A stretch of 64,000 bases of DNA from Cellulomonas phragmiteti. GTDB lineage: Bacteria > Actinomycetota > Actinomycetes > Actinomycetales > Cellulomonadaceae. The stretch spans positions 1-64,000 of the forward strand of contig NZ_BONP01000016.1 in NCBI RefSeq assembly GCF_016862775.1, written 5' to 3'. Positions 21,475 to 31,251 of this stretch are shown here, piece after piece. Numbering within the stretch: position 1 is the first letter of the stretch; every line of letters begins with the position of its first letter. Position numbers and translations under genes: made by a program. Below the pieces are notes generated by a model that did not search any database, was not told the DNA's origin, and was given only the letters and a program-made list of their open reading frames with translations.

Positions 21475-22212
21475 TCAGGCGATGTACGCGCCGGCGGCGA
21501 GCCCGGCGAGCACGCCGCCGATCAGCGGGCCGACGATCGGCACCCACGCGTAGCCCCAGTCGGACGTGCCCTTGCCGCGGATCGGCAGCAGGGCGTGCGC
21601 GATGCGCGGCCCCAGGTCCCGGGCGGGGTTGATGGCGTACCCGGTGGGGCCACCGAGGCTCGCGCCGAGCCCGACGACGAGCATCGCGACGGCCAGCGGG
21701 CCGAGCTCGGCCGGGGTCTTGGCGAAGGCGAGGACGACGAACACGAGGACGAACGTCGCGATCACCTCGGTGGCGAGGTTCCAGCCGTAGGAGCGCAGCT
21801 CCGGGCCCGTCGAGAACACGCCGAGCTTCACGGCGGGGTCCGCGTCCTCGTCGAAGTGCTTCTTGTAGGCCACGAACGCCAACGACGCGCCGATGGCCGC
21901 GCCGAGGATCTGCGCGGTCACGTAGAGCACGCCGTTGCCCGCCGTCACCGGGATGCCGGGGGCGAACTCCTCGGCCCCGGACGCCCAGATGCCGATGGTC
22001 ACGGCGGGGTTGATGTGGGCGCCGGACTTGTACGCCGCGTACACGCCGGCGAACACCCCGATGCCCCACCCGAAGTTGATGAGGAGCCACCCGCCGCCGA
22101 ACCCCTTGGTCCGCGGCAGGATCGCGTTGGCGACCACGCCCGCGCCCAGCAGCAGGAGGATCGCCGTGCCGATGGTCTCCGACCAGAATGCGTCACCGAT
22201 CGTGTAGTCCAC
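21475..22212 (-). CDS. glpF: Glycerol facilitator (MIP/aquaglyceroporin)
   Basis: A 245-aa six-helix channel that lets glycerol diffuse into the cell. Both NPA boxes are present: HINPAVT (68-70) and [11 protein letters not shown] (195-197), the latter with the Asp (D199) characteristic of glycerol-conducting rather than water-only channels. The GTG at 22212 follows GAGAGGG. The gene lies between glpD and glpK on the same strand. Confidence 0.95.
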   Translation of the reverse strand: MDYTIGDAFWSETIGTAILLLLGAGVVANAILPRTKGFGGGWLLINFGWGIGVFAGVYAAYKSGAHINPAVTIGIWASGAEEFAPGIPVTAGNGVLYVTAQILGAAIGASLAFVAYKKHFDEDADPAVKLGVFSTGPELRSYGWNLATEVIATFVLVFVVLAFAKTPAELGPLAVAMLVVGLGASLGGPTGYAINPARDLGPRIAHALLPIRGKGTSDWGYAWVPIVGPLIGGVLAGLAAGAYIA

Positions 22213-22265
22213 TGCTGTCCCTCTCGTCGACGTCGTTGTCGCAGGTGCTTCAGTGCGTCAGGTGC

Positions 22266-24080
22266 TCAGGTCCCCGCCGGCCCGGACGAGCCCCGGCCGG
22301 CGGGGGAGCCGGGCTTGGTGCCGGCGTCGACGTCGTCGTCGTCGAGCGGCAGCAGGGGCGTGACGTCCGCCGCCTGCAGCCGGACCCGCTCGGCCGCGGC
22401 GTCGTCCGCCTCCGCGGCCGCCGCGTCCTCGGCCTCGGCCCGCGCGCGGTACGCGTCGATCTCGCGCCGGCGGGTCGCGTCGTCCCAGCCCAGCACGGGC
22501 GCGACCAGGTCGGCGATCTCCTCGAGCGCGCCGGTGCCCTTGTCGGCCTGCTCGTAGTTGAGGCGCGTGCGGTGCATGAGGACGTCGTCGAGGTGCAGGG
22601 CGCCCTCGTGGCTGGCCGCGTAGACGATCTCCGCGCCGACGTAGGCCGGGGCGTGCTGCAGCGGGCGGGCCAGCTCGGGCCGCTCGTCGCACAGGTCCGT
22701 GAGCTCCTGCAGCAGCGAGCCGTACCGGTGCAGCAGGTGGTCCAGGCGCGGCCGGTCCCAGCCGTAGCGCGCGCCGATGGCGCGTGCCTGGCGCTGCACG
22801 ACCCGCAGGCCCTCGGCCCCCACGAGCGGCACGTCCTGCGTGATCGACGGCAGCGTCGTGGCGCGCGAGCCGAGCGCGAAGTCGACCGCGTCCTTGGCCA
22901 TCACGCGGTACGTCGTGAGCTTGCCGCCGGCGACGACGGTCAGCCCGGGGGTGGGCGAGGCCACGGTGTGCTCCCGCGACACCTTGGCCGAGGACGTCCC
23001 CTCCTTCGTCCCCGGCTGCAGCAGCGGCCGCAGCCCCGCCCAGGTCCCGATGACGTCGTCGCGCGTCAGGGGGCGGGAGAGCACCTGGTTGGCGTGGTCG
23101 ATGACGTAGTCGATGTCGGCGCTCGTCGCGACGGGGTGGGTGAGCTCCTGCTCCCAGGGGGTGTCGGTGGTGCCGATCACCCAGTAGCGGGACCACGGGA
23201 TGATGAACAGGACCGACTTCTCGGTCTGCAGGATCAGCCCGGTGTTGCCCTCGATCCGGGCCCGCGGCACCACGATGTGGATGCCCTTGGACGCCAGGAC
23301 CCGCAGCCCGCCGTCGCTGCCCGCGAGCGACTCGGTCTGCTCGGTCCACACGCCCGTCGCGTTGATGACGTGCCGGGCGCGCACGTCGAGGTGCTCGCCG
23401 GTCTCGAGGTCGACGACCTCGGCGCCCGTGACGGCGCCGCCCGCCGTCGTCTGCAGCCCGACGACCTGCGTCCGCGACGCCGCGTGCGCCCCGTAGCTGA
23501 CGGCGGTGCGCACCAGGGTCTCGACGAGGCGGGCGTCGTCGACGCTCGCGTCCCAGTACCGGACGGCGCCGATCGCGGCGTCGTGCCGCAGGTCGGGGAA
23601 GAGCCGCTCCATGCCCTTGCGCGTGAGGTGGCGGTGCATCGGCATGGCGCGCCGGGTGCCGGACACCGAGGCGAGCGTGTCGTACAGCGCGACGCCCGCG
23701 CCCACGTACGCCCGCTCCCAGACGCGGTTCTCGAGCGGGTAGAGGAAGCTCACGGGCTTGACGAGGTGCGGGGCGAGGCGCGTGATCAGCAGGTCGCGCT
23801 CGGTGAGGGCCTCGCGGACCAGGTGGAAGTCGAGCATCTGGAGGTACCGCAGCCCGCCGTGCACCAGCTTGCTGGACCGGCTCGAGGTCCCGGACGCCCA
23901 GTCCTGGCCCTCGACGATCGCGGTCGACAGCCCGCGGGTGACCGCGTCGAGCGCGATGCCCGCCCCGGTCACGCCCCCGCCGACGACCAGCACGTCGAGC
24001 TCGCGTCCGCTCTCGGAGGTGCGGCGCAGCGCGGTGAGCGCGTCCTGCCGGGCCTGTGCCGTCAGCGGTGCGGTCCTCAT
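22266..24080 (-). CDS. glpD: Glycerol-3-phosphate dehydrogenase (FAD)
   Basis: A 604-aa flavoenzyme oxidising sn-glycerol 3-phosphate to dihydroxyacetone phosphate and passing electrons to the quinone pool. It has the FAD motif VLVVGGGVTGAG (about 30-41), the glpD signature SSRSSKLVHGGLRYL, the substrate region IPWSRYWVIGTTDTPWE and the GGKLTTYR motif near the C-terminal domain. After about residue 540 there is an Ala/Asp-rich, low-complexity tail. The ATG at 24080 has GGGAGGG 8 nt upstream. It is first in the operon and divergent from the probable regulator gene. Confidence 0.96.
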   Translation of the reverse strand: MRTAPLTAQARQDALTALRRTSESGRELDVLVVGGGVTGAGIALDAVTRGLSTAIVEGQDWASGTSSRSSKLVHGGLRYLQMLDFHLVREALTERDLLITRLAPHLVKPVSFLYPLENRVWERAYVGAGVALYDTLASVSGTRRAMPMHRHLTRKGMERLFPDLRHDAAIGAVRYWDASVDDARLVETLVRTAVSYGAHAASRTQVVGLQTTAGGAVTGAEVVDLETGEHLDVRARHVINATGVWTEQTESLAGSDGGLRVLASKGIHIVVPRARIEGNTGLILQTEKSVLFIIPWSRYWVIGTTDTPWEQELTHPVATSADIDYVIDHANQVLSRPLTRDDVIGTWAGLRPLLQPGTKEGTSSAKVSREHTVASPTPGLTVVAGGKLTTYRVMAKDAVDFALGSRATTLPSITQDVPLVGAEGLRVVQRQARAIGARYGWDRPRLDHLLHRYGSLLQELTDLCDERPELARPLQHAPAYVGAEIVYAASHEGALHLDDVLMHRTRLNYEQADKGTGALEEIADLVAPVLGWDDATRRREIDAYRARAEAEDAAAAEADDAAAERVRLQAADVTPLLPLDDDDVDAGTKPGSPAGRGSSGPAGT

Positions 24081-24197
24081 GTGGTGGTCCCTCCCCGTGG
24101 AGCCGTGGCCGTCGGTCGCGGTTCCCGGCGGGAACACCTCGCCCGTCGGGTGCGTCGCCGCTATGGTCATCACGTCCAGAACGGACGCGCAACTCGG

Positions 24198-24213
24198 GTG
24201 CACAAACGTGCAC
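24198..24213. promoter_or_regulatory. Candidate operator between glpD and its divergent regulator
   Basis: Two copies of the palindromic hexamer GTGCAC (24198-24203 and 24208-24213) separated by AAAC form a near-symmetric 16-bp site in the 183-bp divergent region. SorC-type regulators bind such sites; assignment to the neighbouring regulator is inference. Confidence 0.5.
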
Positions 24214-24263
24214 GCACGGGGACGGGTTGACCGTCCCATGGGGATCGACGGGGACGGTGCAGG

Positions 24264-25256
24264 GTGTTCGTGGAGCGGGAGCAGGACGTGCTGCGCGCGG
24301 CGTCCATGTACTACCTGCAGGACCTCAAGATGGAGGTCATCGCCCGGCACCTCGGGACGTCCCGGTCCACCGTGTCGCGACTGCTCAAGCGGGCCCGCGA
24401 GACCGGGCTCGTCGAGATCACCCTGCGCCCGTCCAGCACGCGCGCCCCCGGCCTGGGGCGGTCGATCTCCGCGGCGTTCGGCATCGACACCTACGTCGTG
24501 CCCGTCCCGGACTCCGCCGGGTCCGTCGAGCGGCTCGACCAGGTCGCCATGACGGCCGCACGTCTGCTCACGTCGTGGTTCGACTCCGACATGGTGATGG
24601 GCGTGGCCTGGGGCACGACCATCGCGGCCGTCTCGCGGTACCTGGCCCCCAAGCCCACGCGCGGGTCTGCGGTGGTCCAGCTCAACGGGGCCGCGAACAT
24701 GCGCACGTCGGGCGTCGAGTACGCGTCGGACCTCATCTCCTCGTTCGGGGCGGCGTTCGACGCGGCCGTGCACCACTTCCCGGTCCCCGCCTTCTTCGAC
24801 TACCCCGACACCAAGGACGCCATGTGGCGCGAGCGCTCCGTGCGGCGCGTGCTGGACATGCAGCGTCGCGCCGACGTGGCCGTGTTCTCCGCGGGCGCGG
24901 TCGCCGGGGCCGTGCCGTCGCACGTCTACTCCGCGGGCTACCTCGACGAGGCCGACGTGCGCCGCCTGCACGACGAGGGCGTCGTCGGCGACGTGTGCAC
25001 GGTGTTCCTGCGGCCCGACGGGACCTGGGCCGACGTCTCGCTGAACAGCCGCGCCACGGGCCCCACCCCGGACGAGCTGCAGCGCGTCGTCCGGCGCGTG
25101 TGCGTGGTGTCCGGCGACAACAAGGTGGCGCCGCTGCTGGCGGCCCTGCACGCCGGCGTCGTCACCGACCTCGTCGTCGACGAGATCACCGCCACCGCGC
25201 TCCTCGACGCCGCGACCGACCGCCCGAGCCCGCGCACCACCCCCCGCCCCCGCTGA
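24264..25256 (+). CDS. SorC/DeoR-type sugar-binding transcriptional regulator
   Basis: A 330-aa regulator with an N-terminal helix-turn-helix (KMEVIARHLGTSRSTVSRLL, about residues 22-42) and a C-terminal sugar-phosphate-binding domain of the SorC type (GVAWGTTIAAVSRYL; VVSGDNKVAPLLAALHAG). Its divergent position beside glpDFK makes it the likely glycerol-3-phosphate-responsive regulator of that operon (inference). Two in-frame GTGs, 24264 and 24270, are possible; 24270 has AGGG at 5 nt. Confidence 0.87.
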   Translation: MFVEREQDVLRAASMYYLQDLKMEVIARHLGTSRSTVSRLLKRARETGLVEITLRPSSTRAPGLGRSISAAFGIDTYVVPVPDSAGSVERLDQVAMTAARLLTSWFDSDMVMGVAWGTTIAAVSRYLAPKPTRGSAVVQLNGAANMRTSGVEYASDLISSFGAAFDAAVHHFPVPAFFDYPDTKDAMWRERSVRRVLDMQRRADVAVFSAGAVAGAVPSHVYSAGYLDEADVRRLHDEGVVGDVCTVFLRPDGTWADVSLNSRATGPTPDELQRVVRRVCVVSGDNKVAPLLAALHAGVVTDLVVDEITATALLDAATDRPSPRTTPRPR

Positions 25257-25278
25257 CCCCACCCCCACCCCCCATCCC

Positions 25279-25331
25279 CGTGAGAGTGCGATCCAGCCCA
25301 CCCCCCCTGCCGTGAGAGTGCGATCCAGCCC
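25279..25331. repeat. 21-bp direct repeat pair
   Basis: Two identical 21-nt copies (25279-25299 and 25311-25331), each containing GTGAGAGTGCGATCCAGCC, are separated by 11 nt in the C-rich gap between the regulator gene and argA. The AT content of the unit is higher than its surroundings. Whether it is a regulatory site or part of a dispersed intergenic repeat cannot be told from one locus. Confidence 0.8.
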
Positions 25332-25364
25332 TCGGTCCGGCCGACCCGCCCCCGCCGCCCTGCG

Positions 25365-25370
25365 TAGGTT
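25365..25370 (+). promoter_or_regulatory. Candidate -10 box, leaderless argA
   Basis: TAGGTT lies 6 nt before the GTG at 25377. Confidence 0.4.
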
Positions 25371-25376
25371 GGGCCC

Positions 25377-25892
25377 GTGAGTTCCCCCGCCGAGGTCGAG
25401 GTCGCGCCCGCCCTGCCCGCCGACGTCCGCGCGATCCACCGGCTCGTCGAGCCGTACGCGCACGAGCGGATCCTGCTCGCCAAGGAGTGGGTCGGGTACT
25501 ACGAGGCCGTGCAGGAGTTCCTCGTCGCCCGGCCCGTCGGCGGCGGGGACGCGGTCGGGTGCGGGGCGCTGCACGTCATGTGGGAGGACCTGGCCGAGAT
25601 CCGCACGCTCGCCGTCGCCCCGGAGTACCGCGGCCGGGCCGTCGGGCACCTCCTCGTCGACGCCCTGATCGACCGGGCGCGCCGCCTCGGGCTGCGCCGC
25701 GTCTTCTGCCTGACGTTCGAGGTCGAGTTCTTCGCCCGGCACGGCTTCCGGGAGATCGACGGGACGCCGGTGTCGACGGACGTCTACGCCGAGCTGCTGA
25801 GGTCGCACGACGACGGCGTTGCCGAGTTCCTCGACCTCGCCCGCGTCAAGCCCAACACCCTGGGCAACACCCGCATGCTCCTCGACCTCTGA
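25377..25892 (+). CDS. argA: Amino-acid N-acetyltransferase (short ArgA type)
   Basis: A 171-aa GNAT enzyme. The sequence follows the short glutamate N-acetyltransferase of mycobacteria (Rv2747 type): conserved blocks are KEWVGYYEAVQEF, VGCGALHVMWEDLAEIRTLAV, the acetyl-CoA loop YRGRAVGHLLVDAL and VEFFARHGFREIDGTPVST, ending KPNTLGNTRMLLDL. It therefore probably makes N-acetylglutamate, the first step of arginine synthesis. There is no upstream ribosome-binding site. Confidence 0.87.
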   Translation: MSSPAEVEVAPALPADVRAIHRLVEPYAHERILLAKEWVGYYEAVQEFLVARPVGGGDAVGCGALHVMWEDLAEIRTLAVAPEYRGRAVGHLLVDALIDRARRLGLRRVFCLTFEVEFFARHGFREIDGTPVSTDVYAELLRSHDDGVAEFLDLARVKPNTLGNTRMLLDL

Positions 25893-25907
25893 CGCGGGCC
25901 CGCCGGC

Positions 25908-26861
25908 TCAGTGCGGCAGGTGGTACGTCACCGCCGACGGGTCCGGGTCGTCGCCCGCCGGCACCCGGCGCACCACCAGGCCGTCGGCGACCAGCGCGTC
26001 CACGCACCGGGCCAGCTGCGCGGCGTCGGGCCACAGCGCGCCGACCGCGTCCTGCGGGACCGGCCCGAGCGACTCGCGCAGCAGGGCCATCACCCGCCCG
26101 CGCGCCTGACGGTCCGTGCCCGCCCAGGCCTGCGTGCGCCGCCGGTGGGCGTGCACATCCGCGGGCCGGCCCGCCGCCAGCCACCGGCAGGCGTGCGCCA
26201 CCGGGCACGCCTCGCACCGCGGCGCGCGTGCCGTGCACACCAGCGCTCCCAGCTCCATCGAGGCCGCCGACCAGCGGGCCGCCGCCGCGTCGTCGTCCGG
26301 CACCCACGACGACGCGAGCCGGGTCTCGGCGGCCGTCTGCGCCGGTGCCGGCAGCGCCTCGCCGGCCGCGACCCGGGCCAGCACGCGGCGCACGTTGGTG
26401 TCGAGCACCACCGAGCGCCGCCCGAACGCGAACGCCCGCACCGCCGCCGCGGTGTAGGGACCGACGCCGGGCAGCGCCAGCAGCGCGGCCTCGTCGTCGG
26501 GCAGCTCGCCGCCGTGCCGCTCGACGACGGTGCGCGCGCACTCCTGCAGGCGCAGCGCGCGCCGCGGGTACCCGAGCCGGTCCCAGGCGCGCAGCACGTC
26601 ACCGGTCGGTGCGGCGGCCAGGTCCGCGGCGGTCGGCCAGCGCTGCTGCCACGCGCGCCACGCCGGCTCCACGCGGACGACGGGCGTCTGCTGCAGCATC
26701 ACCTCGCTGACCAGGACACCCCACGGCGTGCGGTCGGGTGCCCGCCACGGCAGGTCCCGGGCGTGCTGGTCGAACCACGCGACGACCGCCGCGCGCACGC
26801 CGGCCGGGTCCGGGGCGACGGGCGGTGCGGGCACGGCGTCGGCGGAGGGCGGGGCGGGCAC
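25908..26861 (-). CDS. mutY: A/G-specific adenine glycosylase
   Basis: A 317-aa glycosylase that removes adenine mispaired with 8-oxoguanine. The catalytic Glu lies in EVMLQQT (E53), the helix-hairpin-helix is LPGVGPYTAAA, the catalytic Asp lies in VVLDTNVRRV (D154), and the 4Fe-4S ligands are C209, C216, C219 and C225 (spacing 6-2-5). The C-terminal NUDIX-like recognition domain of E. coli MutY is reduced to about 80 residues without a clear match. The start is a GTG at 26861. It is convergent with argA and divergent from the next gene. Confidence 0.93.
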   Translation of the reverse strand: MPAPPSADAVPAPPVAPDPAGVRAAVVAWFDQHARDLPWRAPDRTPWGVLVSEVMLQQTPVVRVEPAWRAWQQRWPTAADLAAAPTGDVLRAWDRLGYPRRALRLQECARTVVERHGGELPDDEAALLALPGVGPYTAAAVRAFAFGRRSVVLDTNVRRVLARVAAGEALPAPAQTAAETRLASSWVPDDDAAAARWSAASMELGALVCTARAPRCEACPVAHACRWLAAGRPADVHAHRRRTQAWAGTDRQARGRVMALLRESLGPVPQDAVGALWPDAAQLARCVDALVADGLVVRRVPAGDDPDPSAVTYHLPH

Positions 26862-27021
26862 GCCTCATCGTGCCGTCGGCCCGCGCGTGCGCCAACTCGT
26901 CGTCCACGCCGGTCCGGTACGCACGTTCGGGCGGCGTGGCGCGTCGTGGGCGGCCCACCCGCCGTCGGCCTCGTACCGTGGGCGGCGCCGCACACCCGAC
27001 CACGCCCGCCGGAGGCCCCGC

Positions 27022-27657
27022 ATGAACGACCGGACGCCCTCGCCGGGCCGTGGACCCCGGCCGGCCCGCCCGGCCCCGGCGCCACGTCCGCCGGCGCGCG
27101 TGTTCTGGATCCGCCGGCTCGTCGTCCTCGGCCTGCCGCTGCTGCTGGTCGTGGCGCTCGCGGTCTGGTGGGCCGGCAGCGGGGGCGACGCCGAGGCAGG
27201 CCCGGACGTCACGACCACGGAGCCCGCCCCCGACCCGTCACCGACGTCGGGCGCCGAGCCCGGCGTCGCCGACTGCGCTCCCGAGGCGATCGCGCTGGCC
27301 GTCGCGCCGGGAGCCGAGGCCTTCCCCGCCGGCGTCGACCCCACGTTCGAGGTGACGGTGACGAACTCGGGGACCGAGCCGTGCCTGGTCGACGTGGGCG
27401 ACGCACACCGGGAGGTCGTCATCACCTCCGGCGACGACCGCGTCTGGTCGAGCCTGGACTGCGCCCCCGCGGACGCCCCGGCGCGCACGCTGCTGCTGGT
27501 GGGCGGGCAGTCCGACGCCACGCAGCTCGGGTGGGCGCGGCTGCGGTCGGCACCGGGCTGCGGCGGGGGCCTGCCCGAGCCCGGGGACGGGACGTACTCG
27601 GTGACCGTGGCGGTCGCCGGGGCGACCTCGTCCCCGGCGGTGTTCGGCCTGGGCTGA
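27022..27657 (+). CDS. Membrane-anchored hypothetical protein
   Basis: A 211-aa protein with a Pro/Arg-rich N-terminus, one membrane segment (LVVLGLPLLLVVALAVWW, about 33-50), an acidic Pro/Thr linker and an extracytoplasmic beta-rich domain (about 85-210). That domain has four Cys in the pattern C-x-PEAI, EPCLVDVG, LDCAPAD and APGCGGG. The layout recalls actinobacterial DUF4232-type domains, but I cannot assign it firmly. The ATG has GGAGG 6 nt upstream. Confidence 0.7.
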   Translation: MNDRTPSPGRGPRPARPAPAPRPPARVFWIRRLVVLGLPLLLVVALAVWWAGSGGDAEAGPDVTTTEPAPDPSPTSGAEPGVADCAPEAIALAVAPGAEAFPAGVDPTFEVTVTNSGTEPCLVDVGDAHREVVITSGDDRVWSSLDCAPADAPARTLLLVGGQSDATQLGWARLRSAPGCGGGLPEPGDGTYSVTVAVAGATSSPAVFGLG

Positions 27658-27672
27658 GCGAGCGGCTCAGCC
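27652..27672. terminator. Hairpin between convergent genes
   Basis: A perfect 8-bp stem (27652-27659 with 27665-27672) with a GAGCG loop spans the stop codon at 27655-27657, facing the disA stop at 27687. Confidence 0.6.
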
Positions 27673-27686
27673 GGTGGGCGGCACCG

Positions 27687-28763
27687 TCAGACGTACCGCT
27701 CGAGGATGCTCGACTCGGCGAGGCGCGACAGGCCCTCGCGCACCGAGCGGGCGCGCTGCTCGCCGACCCCGTCGACCGTCATGAGGTCGTCGATCGTCGC
27801 GGCCAGCAGCTTCTGCAGACCACCGAAGTGCTCGACGAGGCGGTCCACCACCGGACCGGGCAGCCGCGGCACCTTCGACAGCAGGCGGTACCCGCGCGGC
27901 CCGACCGCGGCGTCGAGCGCCTCCCCGCAGCCGGGCAGCCCGAGCACCCGGGCGATGTGGGCGATGTCGAGCAGCTCCGTGGAGTCCAGCTCGCCCAGCG
28001 CGTCCGGGACGGCCTCGGCCGTCCGGCGCGACGTGTCCACGTAGTCCCGGATCACGAGCTCCCGCTCGGTGCCCACGCCGCCGACGAGCTCGTCGAGCTG
28101 CAGCGTCAGCAGCCGCCCGTCGGTGCCGAGCTCGACGACGTAGCCCGCGATCTCGTCGGAGATGCGGCGCACCATCTCCAGGCGCTGCACGACGGCGGAC
28201 ACGTCGCGGACCGTCACCAGGTCCTCGATCTCGAGGGCCGACAGCGTGCCGCTGACCTCGTCGAGGCGCGCCTTGTAGCGCTCGAGCGTCGCGAGCGCCT
28301 GGTTGGCGCGGGACAGGATGGTCGTGGAGTCCTCGAGCACGTACCGCTGCGCCCCGACGTACAGGGCGACGATCCGCATGGACGCGGACACCGAGATCAC
28401 CGGCAGGCCGGTCTGCCGGGCCACGCGCTCGGCGGTGCGGTGCCGGGTCCCGGACTCGCTCGTCGGGATCGAGGAGTCGGGCAGCAGCTGCACCGCCGCC
28501 CGGACGATGCGGTCACGGACGGGGTCGATGACCACGGCACCGTCCATCTTCGCCAGCTCGCGCAATCGGGTCGCCGAGAACTCGACGTCGAGGACGAACC
28601 CTCCGGAGCACAGCGACTCGACCGTCGCGTCCATCCCGAGCACGATCAGTGCCCCGGTGCGGCCGCGCAGGATGCGCTCGAGACCGTCGCGCAGCTCGGA
28701 TCCGGGCGCGACGGCGGCGAGCGTCGACCTCAGCAGGTCGTCATGGTGGTGCGGATGCGGCAC
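27687..28763 (-). CDS. disA: DNA integrity scanning protein DisA (diadenylate cyclase)
   Basis: A 358-aa octameric enzyme that makes c-di-AMP from two ATP and binds branched DNA. The DAC domain has the DGA motif (residues 74-76, KMDGAVVID) and the RHR motif (107-109, [15 protein letters not shown]). A helical linker follows, and the C-terminal domain carries two HhH motifs ([20 protein letters not shown] and [19 protein letters not shown]). It follows radA on the same strand at a 44-bp gap, as in many Gram-positive genomes. The GTG at 28763 lacks a Shine-Dalgarno and is probably leaderless. Confidence 0.97.
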   Translation of the reverse strand: MPHPHHHDDLLRSTLAAVAPGSELRDGLERILRGRTGALIVLGMDATVESLCSGGFVLDVEFSATRLRELAKMDGAVVIDPVRDRIVRAAVQLLPDSSIPTSESGTRHRTAERVARQTGLPVISVSASMRIVALYVGAQRYVLEDSTTILSRANQALATLERYKARLDEVSGTLSALEIEDLVTVRDVSAVVQRLEMVRRISDEIAGYVVELGTDGRLLTLQLDELVGGVGTERELVIRDYVDTSRRTAEAVPDALGELDSTELLDIAHIARVLGLPGCGEALDAAVGPRGYRLLSKVPRLPGPVVDRLVEHFGGLQKLLAATIDDLMTVDGVGEQRARSVREGLSRLAESSILERYV

Positions 28764-28769
28764 GGACGA

Positions 28770-28775
28770 ATCGTA
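28770..28775 (-). promoter_or_regulatory. Candidate -10 box of a separate disA promoter
   Basis: TACGAT on the minus strand, 6 nt before the disA GTG, inside the radA-disA gap; it would let disA be transcribed without radA. Confidence 0.45.
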
Positions 28776-28807
28776 TCGGTGGCGTGACGAGTTGTCCGGG
28801 GTGCGAC

Positions 28808-30229
28808 TCACCCGGGTCCGGACGGGGCGAGCCCGGCCAGGACAGCGGCCGCGAGATCGGGTGCCTCGACCACGCGCAGCCCGTCCGGCACGGTCACCTC
28901 GGCGAGGGTGCCCGACGGGACGACCGCGCGGGTGCAGCCCAGGCGCGCGGCCTCGGCGAGCCGGCGGCCGACGCCGGGGACGGTGCGGATCTCCCCGGCC
29001 AGCCCGACCTCGCCGACCGCCACCAGGCCGGCGTGAACGGCGACGTTCTCCCGGCCGCTGACCGCGGCCAGCGCGAGCGCCAGGTCGGCCGCGGGCTCGA
29101 CGACCCGGGCACCGCCCACCGTCGAGACGTAGACGTCCTGGTCGGCGAGGCGGGCTCCGAGCCGGCGCTGCAGCACGGCGAGGACCATCGCCAGCCGGCT
29201 CCCGTCGACGCCGCTGGTCGTGCGCCGCGGGTTGGGCACCACGCTCGGCGCGACCAGCGCCTGGACCTCGGCGGCGAGCGGCCGGCGGCCCTCGAGGGTG
29301 ACCGTCAGGCACGTGCCGGGGACGTCCGTGACGAGGCGCGACGTGAACAGTCCCGAGGGGTCGGCCAGCCCGACGATCCCGTGCTCGGACAGGTCGAAGC
29401 ACCCGACCTCGTCCGTCGGGCCGTACCGGTTCTTGGTGGCTCGCAGCATCCGCAGGCGGGAGTGCCGCTCGCCCTCGAACTGGCACACGACGTCCACCAG
29501 GTGCTCGAGCGTGCGCGGTCCGGCGACCGACCCGTCCTTGGTGACGTGGCCCACCAGCACGACGGGCAGCGCCCGGGACTTCGCCGCGGCGATCAGGGCC
29601 GCCGTGACCTCGCGCACCTGGGAGACGCCGCCCGGGGTGCCCTCCACCTGGGCGGACGTGAACGTCTGCACCGAGTCGAGCACCAGCAGGTCGGGGTCCA
29701 CGCTCTCGACGTGCCCGAGCACGGTGCCCAGGTCCGTCTCGGCGGCGAGCAGCAGCGACGGCGCGAGCGCGTGGATGCGTCCGGCGCGCAGCCGGACCTG
29801 GGCGGCCGACTCCTCGCCGGTGACGTACAGGACGCGCCGACCGGTGCGGGCGGCGCGCGCCGCCACGTCGAGCAGCAGGGTCGACTTGCCCACGCCCGGC
29901 TCGCCCGCGAGCAGCACGACGGCACCGGGGACCAGGCCGCCGCCCAGCACGCGGTCGAGCTCCTCGACGCCCGTCGGCCGGGCCGCGGCGGCCTCGACGT
30001 CGATCTCCTCGATGGGCCGGGCGGGGTTGCGGGTGGGCGCGACCGCGACGGTCCGTGGCCCGCCGGAGCCGGGGCCGGCGTCCTCGACGACCGACCCCCA
30101 CTCCTGGCACTCGCCGCACCGGCCGACCCACTTGGTCGCGGTCCACCCGCACGCGGTGCAGCGGAACCCGGGGCGCTCGGTGGCGCGGTCGCCCCCGGCG
30201 CGGGCGCGGCGTGTCGTCGTCTGGCTCAC
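28808..30229 (-). CDS. radA: DNA repair protein RadA
   Basis: A 473-aa RecA-like ATPase involved in branch migration during recombination. The N-terminal zinc finger uses C24, C27, C38 and C41; Walker A is GEPGVGKST (109-117), Walker B LLVLDSVQ, the RadA motif appears as [13 protein letters not shown], and the C-terminal Lon-protease-like domain ([18 protein letters not shown] onward) is complete. The GTG at 30229 gives the family's usual N-terminus. It is upstream of disA on the same strand. Confidence 0.96.
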   Translation of the reverse strand: MSQTTTRRARAGGDRATERPGFRCTACGWTATKWVGRCGECQEWGSVVEDAGPGSGGPRTVAVAPTRNPARPIEEIDVEAAAARPTGVEELDRVLGGGLVPGAVVLLAGEPGVGKSTLLLDVAARAARTGRRVLYVTGEESAAQVRLRAGRIHALAPSLLLAAETDLGTVLGHVESVDPDLLVLDSVQTFTSAQVEGTPGGVSQVREVTAALIAAAKSRALPVVLVGHVTKDGSVAGPRTLEHLVDVVCQFEGERHSRLRMLRATKNRYGPTDEVGCFDLSEHGIVGLADPSGLFTSRLVTDVPGTCLTVTLEGRRPLAAEVQALVAPSVVPNPRRTTSGVDGSRLAMVLAVLQRRLGARLADQDVYVSTVGGARVVEPAADLALALAAVSGRENVAVHAGLVAVGEVGLAGEIRTVPGVGRRLAEAARLGCTRAVVPSGTLAEVTVPDGLRVVEAPDLAAAVLAGLAPSGPG

Positions 30230-30368
30230 GTCCGGCACGGTACGGGGCGCCACCGACAACCCGTCCGCGCCACCCGGGACGCGCCGTGACCTGCGCGGGC
30301 CCGGCGCTCGGTAGGCTGCGCGGTGGCCCGGCAGCCGCCGGCCCAGCGACACGAGGGGGATGCCCGCC

Positions 30369-31247
30369 ATGAGCCACACGGGACGACCTGGCGAGCCCGA
30401 GCCGCGGCCCGGTGCCACGGGCCCGGCGCACCGACCCGCCGCGACGCCGCAGGGGGCGCCCGCGCCCGCCGCGAGCGGGTGGTCGGGCTGGGGCACGACC
30501 GACCCCGCCGGCGCCGGTGCGGCACCGGACCCCGCTGCGGGCGGTCCCGACGGGCCCCGCGGCCCCGGTGGTGACGGCCCCGGTGGTGACGGCCCCGACG
30601 GCACCGCGCGCGAGGGCCGGCCGGCGTGGCTGCTGCCCGTGGCGATCGGCGTCGGCGTGCTCGTGGTCGTCGGTGTCGTCGTCGGCGTGCTGGCCACCCG
30701 CGGCGGCAGCGACGGGGACGCGCCCGCGCCGGCGGCCTCGACCGTCCTGGTGCCGCCGCCCACGCCCGGCGTCGAGCCGGCGACCCGCACCGCCACCAGC
30801 GCGTTCGCGTCGGTGCTGCCGACCACCGTGCTGCAGTACGCCCTGGAGTCGTCCCAGGACGACGCCGAGTGGGTCGCCGCCGGCGCGCTCGAGGCGTACA
30901 CCGAGACGTTCACCGACGGCGACGGTGGCACCCTCACCGTGCGCGCCGCGCAGCTCGAGACGGCGCAGGAGGCGACGGCCCTGCTCGAGCGGCTCACGGC
31001 GGCGCTGCCCCCGACGGCCCCCGACACCGGCGCCCCCACCTCGACGGCGTCCGCCGAGGACGACGCGGCCGACCAGCTGCCGAGCACGGGAGACGTCATG
31101 GTCGCCGGTGCGGCGGTCGGCACGTTCACGGTGGTCGACGCCGGCGACGGCACGGGCATCGCGGTGTGGCAGAACGGCACGGCGGTCTTCCAGCTGACCG
31201 CCCCGCTGGACGACGTGGTCGACGCCTACGCCGCGTACGGTCTCTAG
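30369..31247 (+). CDS. Membrane-anchored hypothetical protein
   Basis: A 292-aa protein: a low-complexity Gly/Pro/Asp cytoplasmic N-terminus with [12 protein letters not shown], one membrane helix ([20 protein letters not shown], about 88-107), then an extracytoplasmic domain of about 165 residues rich in Thr/Ala. No enzymatic motif is visible. The ATG at 30369 is preferred because GAGGGGGA lies 7 nt upstream; the ATG at 30360 abuts that sequence. It converges on the histidine kinase gene with only 4 bp between stops. Confidence 0.7.
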   Translation: MSHTGRPGEPEPRPGATGPAHRPAATPQGAPAPAASGWSGWGTTDPAGAGAAPDPAAGGPDGPRGPGGDGPGGDGPDGTAREGRPAWLLPVAIGVGVLVVVGVVVGVLATRGGSDGDAPAPAASTVLVPPPTPGVEPATRTATSAFASVLPTTVLQYALESSQDDAEWVAAGALEAYTETFTDGDGGTLTVRAAQLETAQEATALLERLTAALPPTAPDTGAPTSTASAEDDAADQLPSTGDVMVAGAAVGTFTVVDAGDGTGIAVWQNGTAVFQLTAPLDDVVDAYAAYGL

Positions 31248-31251
31248 CCCG

